DNA of 7,520 nucleotides from the NCBI GenBank assembly GCA_900553545.1, contig USDP01000074.1, positions 1-7,520 on the forward strand. The letters are read 5' to 3'. Both the position numbers and the translations under genes were made by a program. This stretch comes from an uncultured Eubacteriales bacterium. Its GTDB lineage: Bacteria > Bacillota > Clostridia > Oscillospirales > Oscillospiraceae. Below the pieces are notes generated by a model. That model made no database searches, had not been told where the DNA came from, and saw only the letters and a list, made by a program, of their open reading frames with translations. Below are positions 1-5,030 of the stretch, in pieces; position 1 is the first letter of the stretch; every line of letters starts with the position of its first letter.

Positions 1-61
1 AAAATTTGTACACAGAACGCTTATCAGTAGCGGGCGGCAGATGACAAATGGCGGGAGAGAG

Positions 62-241
62 TTATTTCTTCAGGACAAAGGACTGGCAGTCAGTACATTG
101 ATCCATAGTCGGGTTGGCCTCATGGGTGCCGACGCAGATGCGGTCGAGGGAGCAGTAATCCTCGCAGCCGCAGTGGTGGCCGCACTGAGTAACGTGACAT
201 TCGATGCAGTGGTTCGCTTTTTCAGTAAGATGACTCATCAT
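62..241 (-). CDS. Small cysteine-rich DUF1540-like protein
   Basis: This is a 59-residue protein with nine cysteines (residues 12, 15, 20, 24, 26, 30, 36, 49, 52) and several histidines. The order C-x4-C ... YCSLDRICVG ... C-x2-C-x-SF fits the DUF1540 family of small clostridial proteins, whose function is unknown. The cysteine pattern suggests metal binding, which is inference. There is no signal peptide or membrane segment, so it is probably cytoplasmic. The start follows an AGGAGG at 248-253 with 6 bases of spacing. A second ATG directly after it (238) would give 9 bases of spacing and is an equal alternative. The frame stays open far upstream, but that extension lies over the glycosyltransferase and has no ribosome site. 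The gene is divergent from the glycosyltransferase. I could not find a convincing promoter or terminator for it, and bases 1-61 downstream hold nothing recognisable. Confidence 0.85.
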   Translation of the reverse strand: MMSHLTEKANHCIECHVTQCGHHCGCEDYCSLDRICVGTHEANPTMDQCTDCQSFVLKK

Positions 242-323
242 TGATTTCCTCCTTTTCGAAAGTACGCTTAGTGTTCCACGCGGGCGGCGCGATATGCAAG
301 AAATTTTTTCAAAAAATGGCCGG

Positions 324-352
324 TGGACAAGCGGTTTTTTATCTGGTATCAT
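324..352 (+). promoter_or_regulatory. Sigma-A-type promoter of the glycosyltransferase gene
   Basis: The -35 box TGGACA (324-329, 5 of 6 consensus) is followed after 17 bases by the -10 box TATCAT (347-352, 5 of 6). A TGG just before it provides an extended -10. Transcription would begin near 359 and give a leader of only about 20 bases, containing the ribosome site. This also rules out the in-frame ATG at 294, which lies upstream of the promoter. Confidence 0.7.
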
Positions 353-380
353 GGAGAAAATGCGAAAAAGGAGAAGGAAC

Positions 381-1484
381 ATGAAGGTCTTACTGCTCAG
401 CTGCTCCACCGGCGAGGGGCACAACCACTGCGCCGGAGCGGTGCGCGAGGCGCTCGCCGCGCGCGGCCACGAGACAGAGTTTCTCGATCTGCTGCAAATG
501 TTTGGTGAGTCCGGGCCGCTCAGCTTTGATAAAATTTTGAACCGCATCTCGACAAAAGCGCCGGAGCTGTTCGGCATGATGTACCACGCGGGCGCGATGT
601 ACAGCGCCACGGGCGTCACGTCGCCGGTCTATCTGGCGAACATCCGGCATGCAAGGCAGCTGCGCGAGTTCATTCTCGCGCGCGGGTACGATGCGGTCGT
701 CTGCTCGCACCTGTTCCCGATGGAGACGCTGACGTTCCTGCGCCGTCACGAGGATCTGCCGGTGCGCTGCTACGGCGTCCTGTCGGACTATACGTGCATC
801 CCGTTCCTGGCCGAGACGGAGCTGGACGGCTATTTTCTACCGCATGAGGCCGTCCGCGCAGACTGCATGGCCGCCGGGATGCCGGCGGAAAAGCTGATCG
901 TCAGCGGTATGCCCGTCGCCGCAAAGTTCACCGCGCCAATGACCAAGCAGGCCGCGCGGGAGCTGCTTGGGCTGCCGCAGGACAAGCGGATCTACCTCAT
1001 CATGACCGGCGGCATCGGCTGCGGCGACGCCGTGACGCTCTGCGAGGCGATCCGCCGCGTACCGGATGAGGATGCGCTGCTCTGCGTGCTGCCGGGGCGG
1101 AACGAAGAGCTTCGCACAACGTTGGAGGAAAAATACGCTGGGCACGGCGTGCTGACCGTGCCGTTCACGGATCAGGTGCCCGCCTACATGCACGCGGCGG
1201 ATGTCCTGCTCAGCAAAGCGGGCGGCATCTCCAGCGCGGAGGCTGCCGTGCTCGGTGTGCCGCTGGTGCATACGATGGCGATTCCGGGCGTCGAGACGAA
1301 GAACGCCGCTTTCTTCGCCGCGCACGGGATGTCCTTCTTCGCGCAGAACCCGGATGAGGCGGCGCGCTTCGCCGACCGGCTGATCTTCGACGCGAAGGCG
1401 CGCAAGCGGATGCTCGCCGCGCAGAACGCGGAACTGCCGAAGGATGCCGCAGCGCGCATCGCCGCCTCCCTGGAGCATTCCTGA
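381..1484 (+). CDS. MGDG-synthase/UgtP-type glycosyltransferase (GT28-like)
   Basis: This 367-residue protein resembles the family that transfers glucose or galactose from a UDP-sugar to diacylglycerol, making membrane glycolipids at the inner face of the membrane. The N-terminal acceptor domain (about 1-175) opens with a beta strand and the glycine/histidine loop GEGHNH (11-16), the MGDG-synthase counterpart of the MurG glycine-rich loop. LSDYTCIP (134-141) and FLPHE (152-156) also fit. The C-terminal nucleotide-sugar domain (about 200-340) has MTGGIGCGD (208-216), PFTDQVPAYMHAADVLLSKAGG (261-282) and the SSAEA and PGVETKN segments (284-308), as in GT28 C-terminal domains. No transmembrane helix is visible, so membrane attachment would be peripheral. 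The start at 381 follows AAGGAG (368-373) with 7 bases of spacing. The gene appears to be monocistronic, and no clear terminator follows directly. The exact sugar and acceptor cannot be read from the sequence; MurG itself is unlikely given the acceptor-domain motifs. Confidence 0.88.
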   Translation: MKVLLLSCSTGEGHNHCAGAVREALAARGHETEFLDLLQMFGESGPLSFDKILNRISTKAPELFGMMYHAGAMYSATGVTSPVYLANIRHARQLREFILARGYDAVVCSHLFPMETLTFLRRHEDLPVRCYGVLSDYTCIPFLAETELDGYFLPHEAVRADCMAAGMPAEKLIVSGMPVAAKFTAPMTKQAARELLGLPQDKRIYLIMTGGIGCGDAVTLCEAIRRVPDEDALLCVLPGRNEELRTTLEEKYAGHGVLTVPFTDQVPAYMHAADVLLSKAGGISSAEAAVLGVPLVHTMAIPGVETKNAAFFAAHGMSFFAQNPDEAARFADRLIFDAKARKRMLAAQNAELPKDAAARIAASLEHS

Positions 1485-1594
1485 CTGTCTTTTGCAGATC
1501 TCAAATAGGCTCCGCCCGTCCCCACCGCACCTACCGGATGCGATGTATCCGCAAGATGCCGCCTCCCGCCGTCACCAAGATTGCGTGCGGCGCG

Positions 1595-1664
1595 GCAGAC
1601 TCCTCTAACGCCAAATTGTGCCCCAGTGAAACGGTCACAATTTGGGAAGGAAGGAAGAGACTGC
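1595..1664. repeat. Long imperfect inverted repeat
   Basis: The inner arms CCAAATTGTG (1611-1620) and CACAATTTGG (1636-1645) are perfect 10-base complements around a 15-base loop. The outer flanks GCAGACTCCTC (from 1595) and GAAGAGACTGC (to 1664) are complementary at 9 of 11 positions, extending the structure to about 70 bases. There is no T-tract on either side, so it is not a classic terminator. It could be an RNA hairpin, a small non-coding element or the remnant of a repeat; its function is unknown. Confidence 0.6.
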
Positions 1665-1729
1665 GAATGTGGAACTTTCGCCGTCCCGGTGAAAACGGAA
1701 TGGAGCGAACTCCTTCTGACGCTGCGGCG

Positions 1730-1805
1730 ATTCTTTTCTTTCTCCGGAAAGAGAGGGAAAAGAATGGGGCGCAAAAAATGCGGGCGACCAATGGTCGCCC
1801 CTACG
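1730..1805 (-). repeat. Composite two-hairpin intergenic repeat, copy A
   Basis: Read on the minus strand this element has, in order, a G+C hairpin (stem 1782-1789 with 1793-1800), GCATTTTTT, CCCATTCTTTTC, and a second hairpin whose arms pair 1757-1765 with 1730-1738. The same order is present on the plus strand at 7367-7447, with exact shared blocks of 8 (GCATTTTT), 12 (CCCATTCTTTTC) and 13 (AGAAAGAAAAGAA) bases. The copy starts 91 bases downstream of the methyltransferase stop and points in the same direction as that gene. Confidence 0.65.
1773..1800 (-). terminator. Possible terminator of the methyltransferase transcript
   Basis: On the minus strand the perfect 8-base-pair stem GGGCGACC/GGTCGCCC with loop ATT is followed after GCA by six T residues (1778-1773). 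It lies about 95 bases past the methyltransferase stop. The stem is strong, but three non-T bases separate it from the T-tract, which weakens it as a Rho-independent terminator. Confidence 0.5.
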
Positions 1806-1856
1806 TTCACCGTCGGAACTGCGATCAAATTCGTAGGGGCGGGCATTGCCCGCCCG
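1781..1856. repeat. Inverted pair of 25-base G+C hairpin units
   Basis: Unit 1 (1781-1805) and unit 2 (1832-1856) are inverted copies of one 25-base sequence, separated by 26 bases. Each unit is itself a hairpin with an 8-base-pair stem, a 3-base loop (ATT when both are read in the same orientation) and a CGTAG/CTACG flank. They differ at four positions, which form two base pairs in the stem; both pairs are preserved by compensatory change. Confidence 0.7.
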
Positions 1857-1895
1857 CTTCTCTCGTTTCGCCACAGCAGTCGTAGGACCGTTGCA

Positions 1896-2513
1896 CTATC
1901 TATGCAGCGACAAAATCCCAGCGCAGGCAGAAAACGGCACAAATTTCAGCTGCGGGAAGGCGGTCGCCAGCTCGTCTGCCACGAAGTAAATCTCGTCCTC
2001 GTCCCACGATGCGCCTGCCTGCGTCTTGCACGCTTCCAGCTCCGCACGGGTGCGGAATGCCACATCGCCGATCAGGATCTCGCCGTCCTCCTTCAGCAGC
2101 GCCAGCAGCCCGTTGAGAAACGGCACCTTCTCGGCGTCCGTCAGGTGGTGCAGTGAATAGGTCGCGAGGATAAAATCATAGCGCTGCGCGCGGAGCGGCT
2201 CCACCAGTCCTTGTTTGAAATCGCCGGAATAGAGTTTCGCATCCGGCATCTTCTCCTGCGCCAGCTGCACCATCCGCTCCGAAAAATCCTGCCCATACAT
2301 GCGGCAGCCCTGTGCATAGAGCCGGGCCGTCAGCGTCCCGGTGCCGAAGCCGATGTCAAGCACGGCTCCGCCGCCGTGTGCCGTCACACGGTCGACGATC
2401 GCGTCCAGGATCTCCTGATAGCCCGCGAAGGGGTAGCTCCCTGCCGCGTCGGAGCGTGCGACGCTCCGGTCATATTCGTCGGCCCATTGGTCAAAACCTG
2501 TGTTATTCAGCAT
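1896..2513 (-). CDS. Class I SAM-dependent methyltransferase, YrrT-like
   Basis: This is a 205-residue Rossmann-fold methyltransferase. Motif I is VLDIGFGTGTLTARL (51-65), the S-adenosylmethionine-binding glycine loop. The acidic end of strand 2 is at GQDFSERM (74-81), followed by YSGDF (95-99) and the post-motif FILATYSLHHLTDAEK (114-129), which is typical of the Methyltransf_11/25 group. From memory it most resembles Bacillus YrrT, a putative methyltransferase whose substrate is not established, so no symbol is given. The start is set at the ATG at 2513, preceded by GGAGG (2517-2521) with only 3 bases of spacing, which is short. An in-frame TTG at 2534 has no ribosome site and sits in the tail of the preceding terminator. 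The gene follows khpA on the same strand but is separated from it by a strong terminator, so it probably relies on read-through or an unseen promoter. Confidence 0.85.
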   Translation of the reverse strand: MLNNTGFDQWADEYDRSVARSDAAGSYPFAGYQEILDAIVDRVTAHGGGAVLDIGFGTGTLTARLYAQGCRMYGQDFSERMVQLAQEKMPDAKLYSGDFKQGLVEPLRAQRYDFILATYSLHHLTDAEKVPFLNGLLALLKEDGEILIGDVAFRTRAELEACKTQAGASWDEDEIYFVADELATAFPQLKFVPFSACAGILSLHR

Positions 2514-2516
2514 ATT

Positions 2517-2521
2517 CCTCC
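2517..2521 (-). promoter_or_regulatory. Ribosome binding site that decides the methyltransferase start
   Basis: GGAGG on the minus strand lies 3 bases before the ATG at 2513. It is the only Shine-Dalgarno-like sequence near the N-terminus and favours this ATG over the upstream TTG at 2534. The short spacing suggests modest initiation. Confidence 0.6.
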
Positions 2522-2527
2522 ACAATT

Positions 2528-2558
2528 CAAACAAACCCCCGCCGCAAAGCGGCGGGGG
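2528..2558 (-). terminator. Rho-independent terminator of the ylxM-ffh-rpsP-khpA operon
   Basis: A perfect 10-base-pair stem, CCCCCGCCGC (2536-2545) with GCGGCGGGGG (2549-2558), closes on a 3-base loop. On the minus strand it is followed by TTTGTTTG (2535-2528). It begins 8 bases after the khpA stop codon and ends the operon. Its tail reaches to within 15 bases of the methyltransferase ATG. Confidence 0.85.
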
Positions 2559-2566
2559 TTGCTGGT

Positions 2567-2794
2567 TTAATCAACGATCTCCACGGAGACCTTTTTGCCG
2601 TTACGCTGGGCAACGGACTTCATGATCGTGCGGATCTCCTTGGCGATGCGGCCCTGACGGCCGATCAGCTTGCCCATGTCCTCGGGCGCGACCCGCAGCT
2701 CAAGCACGGTCGTCTCGCCTTCGATCTCAGTCACGGTGACGCTGTCAGGATCATCGACCAAACTTTTTGCCATATACAGCAAAAGCTCTTTCAT
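2567..2794 (-). CDS. khpA: KH-domain RNA-binding protein KhpA
   Basis: This 75-residue single KH-domain protein matches the KhpA (YlqC) family in length and sequence. The RNA-binding GxxG loop is visible as GKLIGRQGRIAKEIR (41-55, loop GRQG at 45-48), followed by the helix and the final strand KKVSVEIVD. In other Firmicutes KhpA pairs with KhpB to bind RNA and influence cell division and elongation; that partner is not in this window. The start follows AGGAG (2802-2806) with 7 bases of spacing. The gene begins 15 bases after the rpsP stop, the usual pairing in this phylum, and is the last gene of the operon. In many relatives rimM and trmD follow; here a terminator does. Confidence 0.95.
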   Translation of the reverse strand: MKELLLYMAKSLVDDPDSVTVTEIEGETTVLELRVAPEDMGKLIGRQGRIAKEIRTIMKSVAQRNGKKVSVEIVD

Positions 2795-2809
2795 TATACT
2801 GCTCCTAAA

Positions 2810-3046
2810 TTACAGGACGTTAGCCTTCTTCAGCAGGCCGCGGACGGTGTCAGTGGGCTGTGCGCCGTTCTTAATCCACTGCTTGGCCTTGTCGGCATCG
2901 ACCACGATGGCGGACTCCGCCTTCGGATCATACGTGCCGAGCTCTTCGATGCAGCGGCCGTCGCGCGGGAAACGGGAATCGGCAACGACGATGCGGTAGA
3001 AGGGATTCTTCTTGGCGCCCATTCTTCTCAGTCTGATCTTAACCAT
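2810..3046 (-). CDS. rpsP: 30S ribosomal protein S16
   Basis: This is a 78-residue S16, a small-subunit protein that binds 16S rRNA during 30S assembly. The N-terminal signature VKIRLRRMGAKKNPFYRIVV (2-21) and the RDGRCIEELGTYDPK segment (28-42) are diagnostic, and the length is normal for the family. The start is the ATG at 3046, with GGAGG (3055-3059) 8 bases upstream. An in-frame TTG at 3061 would start inside the ribosome site and is rejected. The gene lies 72 bases downstream of ffh, in an A+T-rich stretch with no clear terminator, so it is probably co-transcribed with ffh. A weak internal promoter cannot be excluded. Confidence 0.97.
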   Translation of the reverse strand: MVKIRLRRMGAKKNPFYRIVVADSRFPRDGRCIEELGTYDPKAESAIVVDADKAKQWIKNGAQPTDTVRGLLKKANVL

Positions 3047-3118
3047 TGTTTGTTCCTCCAAATATAACTCTCTTGATTTTTATATTCGTAAAGCTATCTA
3101 TCTTAGCTGAAACGATAA

Positions 3119-4483
3119 CTACATACCCGGGAAACCGGGGAATCCGCCGAAGCCGCCCTTTTTGCCCATGCGCTTCATCTTCTTCTGTGCGCCGGGTCCG
3201 GAGAACTGCTTGGCCAGCTGATTCATCATGTCGAACTGCTTGAGCAGGCGGTTGATGTCCTCGACCTTCACGCCGGAGCCTGCCGCGATGCGGCGCTTGC
3301 GGCTGTGGTTGAGGACGCTGGGGTTTTCGCGCTCGTAGGGGGTCATCGACTGGATGATCGCCTCGGTGCGCGCCATGGCCTTTTCGTCCACCTGCGCGCC
3401 CTTGAGCGCGCCGGCGTTCATGCCTGGGATCATGCCCGCGATCTCGTCGAGGCCGCCCATGCCCTTGAGCTGGGTGAGCTGATCGTAGAAATCGGAGAGC
3501 GTGAATTTATTGCTGCGAAGCTTCTGCTCCAGCTCAGCGGCCTTCTTCTGGTCGAACGCGGCCTCGGCCTTTTCGATCAGCGTCAGCACGTCGCCCATCC
3601 CGAGGATGCGGGACGCCATGCGGCCGGGGTGGAACGGCTCGATCTGGTCGAGCTTCTCGCCCGTGCCGATGAACTTGATCGGCTTGCCCGTAACGGCCTT
3701 GACCGAAAGGGCCGCACCGCCGCGCGCGTCGCCGTCGAGCTTGGAGAGGATGACGCCGTCGATGTCGAGGTAGTCGTTGAACGTCTGCGCGGCGTTGACC
3801 GCGTCCTGACCGGTCATCGCGTCGACGACGAGCAGGATCTCATTCGGCTTGACCTCGGCCTTGATGGCCTTCAGCTCGTCCATGAGCGCCTCGTCGACGT
3901 GCAGACGGCCCGCCGTGTCGAGGAAAACCATGTCGTTGCCGTGCCGGATGGCATGGGCGATGGCGGCTTTCGCAATGTCGACCGGGTTCGTCTGCCCCAT
4001 CTCGAAGACGGGGATGCCGAGCTGTCCGCCGACGACCTGAAGCTGCTTGATGGCCGCCGGACGGTAGATGTCGCAGGCGACGAGCAGCGGATTTTTATTC
4101 TGCTTTTTGAACAGGCCCGCGAGCTTCGCGCCGTTCGTCGTTTTACCGGCGCCCTGCAAGCCGACGAGCATCACGACCGTGGGCGGCTGCGACGCCATGT
4201 GGATCTTCTGGTTTTCGCTGCCCATCAGGGCGGTAAGCTCTTCGTTGACAATCTTGACGATCATCTGCGCGGGCGTCAGGCTCTCGAGCACATCCGTGCC
4301 AACGGCGCGCTCGGTGGTCTTTTTGATGAAGTCCTTGACGACCTTATAGCTGACGTCGGCCTCGAGCAGGGCGAGGCGGATCTCGCGCATCGCGTCCTTG
4401 ACGTCGGCCTCGGAGAGGCGGCCCTTGCCGCGCAGCTTTTTGAATGCGTTGGAGAGCTTTTCAGTTAAGCCTTCAAATGCCAT
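3119..4483 (-). CDS. ffh: Signal recognition particle GTPase Ffh (SRP54)
   Basis: This 454-residue protein subunit of the bacterial signal recognition particle binds 4.5S/scRNA and signal sequences on ribosomes, and delivers them to FtsY at the membrane by paired GTP hydrolysis. The N domain is about 1-90. The G domain (about 100-295) has the P-loop GLQGAGKTT (108-116), DTAGR (189-193), SKLD (247-250) within KLDGDARGG (248-256), and GTGEKLDQIEPF (273-284). The methionine-rich M domain (about 328-430) includes the RNA-binding RRIAAGSG (397-404) and ends in a glycine/phenylalanine-rich tail (443-454). The length is normal. The start follows AAGGAG (4490-4495) with 6 bases of spacing. This ribosome site lies at the very end of ylxM, whose stop is only 3 bases before the ffh ATG, so translational coupling is likely. 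No SRP RNA gene was recognised in the window. Confidence 0.98.
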   Translation of the reverse strand: MAFEGLTEKLSNAFKKLRGKGRLSEADVKDAMREIRLALLEADVSYKVVKDFIKKTTERAVGTDVLESLTPAQMIVKIVNEELTALMGSENQKIHMASQPPTVVMLVGLQGAGKTTNGAKLAGLFKKQNKNPLLVACDIYRPAAIKQLQVVGGQLGIPVFEMGQTNPVDIAKAAIAHAIRHGNDMVFLDTAGRLHVDEALMDELKAIKAEVKPNEILLVVDAMTGQDAVNAAQTFNDYLDIDGVILSKLDGDARGGAALSVKAVTGKPIKFIGTGEKLDQIEPFHPGRMASRILGMGDVLTLIEKAEAAFDQKKAAELEQKLRSNKFTLSDFYDQLTQLKGMGGLDEIAGMIPGMNAGALKGAQVDEKAMARTEAIIQSMTPYERENPSVLNHSRKRRIAAGSGVKVEDINRLLKQFDMMNQLAKQFSGPGAQKKMKRMGKKGGFGGFPGFPGM

Positions 4484-4486
4484 TGC

Positions 4487-4831
4487 TTACTCCTTTATCT
4501 TGTCCACAGCGGCGAGGATCTGCCGCGCGGCCTCTTCGGCGCCCGGAACGGCCAGCAGCGCACGGGCCGCGGATCCGATCTGCCCGCAGGCGGCGCGCAC
4601 GGCCTCTTCCCGTGCGATGCAGCCGGTCTTTTCTTCAAAGTCCCGGAGCTGCGCCTCGGCCCGGGCCAGCGTATCATGGACGCCCTGCCGCGTGACGCCG
4701 AGATCCTCGGCGATCTCACTGAGGGACAGATCCTGATTATAATAGAGGTCGAAGCAGGTGCGCTGCTTCTCCGTCAGAAGCTCACCGTAGTAATCGTAGA
4801 GCAGCGCCATCGTCAGCGCGTCATGCTTCAT
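4487..4831 (-). CDS. ylxM: YlxM/p13-family (UPF0122) putative DNA-binding protein
   Basis: This 114-residue protein belongs to the YlxM/UPF0122 family, nearly always encoded just before ffh. It has a sigma-70 region-4-like helix-turn-helix: LLTEKQRTCFDLYY (18-31), then LSLSEIAEDLGVTRQGVHDTLARAEAQL (35-62). The C-terminal half (about 70-114) is alanine-rich and helical. In streptococci a YlxM protein binds the signal recognition particle and modulates GTPase activity; whether it also binds DNA is unsettled. The start follows AGGAGG (4840-4845) with 8 bases of spacing. It is the first gene of the operon, transcribed from the promoter at 4875-4903, and its stop is 3 bases from the ffh start. ftsY, often the upstream neighbour, is absent. 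Confidence 0.93.
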   Translation of the reverse strand: MKHDALTMALLYDYYGELLTEKQRTCFDLYYNQDLSLSEIAEDLGVTRQGVHDTLARAEAQLRDFEEKTGCIAREEAVRAACGQIGSAARALLAVPGAEEAARQILAAVDKIKE

Positions 4832-4874
4832 GCGGAACGCCTCCTGTCAGGGGTTTGGCCTTTACAACTCCGCT

Positions 4875-4903
4875 ATCATACAGGATTTCTCCGCGTTTGT
4901 CAA
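4875..4903 (-). promoter_or_regulatory. Strong sigma-A promoter of the ylxM-ffh-rpsP-khpA operon
   Basis: On the minus strand a perfect TTGACA (-35, 4903-4898) is separated by 17 bases from TATGAT (-10, 4880-4875, 5 of 6). Transcription would start near 4868, giving a leader of about 37 bases that contains the AGGAGG of ylxM. A near-consensus promoter fits the steady high expression expected of SRP and ribosomal genes. Confidence 0.85.
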
Positions 4904-4911
4904 GTAAAAAG

Positions 4912-4936
4912 CTTGTCAGATGCAGAGACTGACAAG
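4912..4936. repeat. Inverted repeat between divergent promoters
   Basis: CTTGTCAG (4912-4919) and CTGACAAG (4929-4936) are perfect 8-base complements with a 9-base spacer. The pair sits between the -35 box of the ylxM promoter (ends 4903) and the likely -35 box of the SLH gene (starts 4945). The position and symmetry would suit an operator for a dimeric regulator. A further TTGTCA in the same orientation as the left arm occurs at 4897-4902 and overlaps the ylxM -35 box. No regulator gene is adjacent, so the role is inference. Confidence 0.5.
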
Positions 4937-4944
4937 AAATTCTA

Positions 4945-4973
4945 TTTACATTTCGAGCATATTATGTTAACAT
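4945..4973 (+). promoter_or_regulatory. Probable promoter of the SLH/phosphodiester glycosidase gene
   Basis: TTTACA (4945-4950, 5 of 6) is followed after 17 bases by TAACAT (4968-4973, 4 of 6), with TGT directly before it as an extended -10. Transcription would start near 4980, leaving a leader of about 50 bases. An alternative -10, TATTAT at 4960-4965, has no well-spaced -35. Confidence 0.5.
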
Positions 4974-4993
4974 GGGGCATACATATTTAGAAC

Positions 4994-5012
4994 TGATCCA
5001 TTTATGATCCAT
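4994..5012. repeat. Tandem TGATCCAT direct repeat in the leader
   Basis: TGATCCAT occurs at 4994-5001 and 5005-5012, 11 bases apart (about one helical turn), in the leader of the SLH gene just upstream of its ribosome site. Same-face spacing would suit a regulator, but the repeat is short and may be chance. Confidence 0.4.
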
Positions 5013-5030
5013 ACAGGAAGGAGAACTTTC

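Larger units (their letters stand above)
1485..1895. other. Gene-free convergent gap rich in inverted repeats
   Basis: These 411 bases lie between the convergent glycosyltransferase and methyltransferase genes. The open frames here have no ribosome site and give arginine/serine/proline-rich translations with no family resemblance. The gap holds a long inverted repeat (1595-1664), a purine/pyrimidine hairpin (1730-1765) and two G+C hairpins in opposite orientation (1782-1800 and 1837-1855). I recognise nothing in 1485-1594 beyond a weak 5-base-pair hairpin. No tRNA or structured RNA was recognised. Confidence 0.7.

Noticed and set aside
1..61. Terminator for the DUF1540-like gene
   Set aside because: No stable hairpin followed by a T-tract is seen on the minus strand in the available bases; it may lie outside the window.
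303..317. Palindrome ATTTTTTCAAAAAAT upstream of the glycosyltransferase promoter
   Set aside because: It is only A/T pairs with a one-base centre and too weak for a terminator. It may simply be A+T-rich promoter-upstream DNA.
294..380. A 29-residue N-terminal extension of the glycosyltransferase
   Set aside because: The upstream ATG lies before the likely promoter and has no ribosome site. The extension is not family-like, whereas the ATG at 381 has a well-placed AAGGAG and begins the first beta strand.
1781..1856. Possible CRISPR array or insertion-sequence ends
   Set aside because: There are only two units, in inverted orientation, with a single 26-base spacer, no cas gene, no transposase and no visible target-site duplication.
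1531..1942. Several overlapping open frames in the gap between the glycosyltransferase and methyltransferase
   Set aside because: They run through palindromic repeats on both strands, lack ribosome sites and show no recognisable protein features.
3092..3108. AGCTA/TAGCT hairpin between ffh and rpsP
   Set aside because: A 5-base-pair stem with a 7-base loop and no T-tract is too weak to call a terminator or attenuator.
3305..4468. A 387-codon open frame on the plus strand, opposite ffh
   Set aside because: The real gene is the strongly conserved ffh on the other strand. This frame has biased composition rich in leucine, aspartate and arginine and no start signal.
4846..5030. SRP RNA or riboswitch in the divergent intergenic region
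   Set aside because: The region is accounted for by two promoters, a short palindrome and a direct repeat, and no SRP RNA tetraloop or known aptamer core was recognised.
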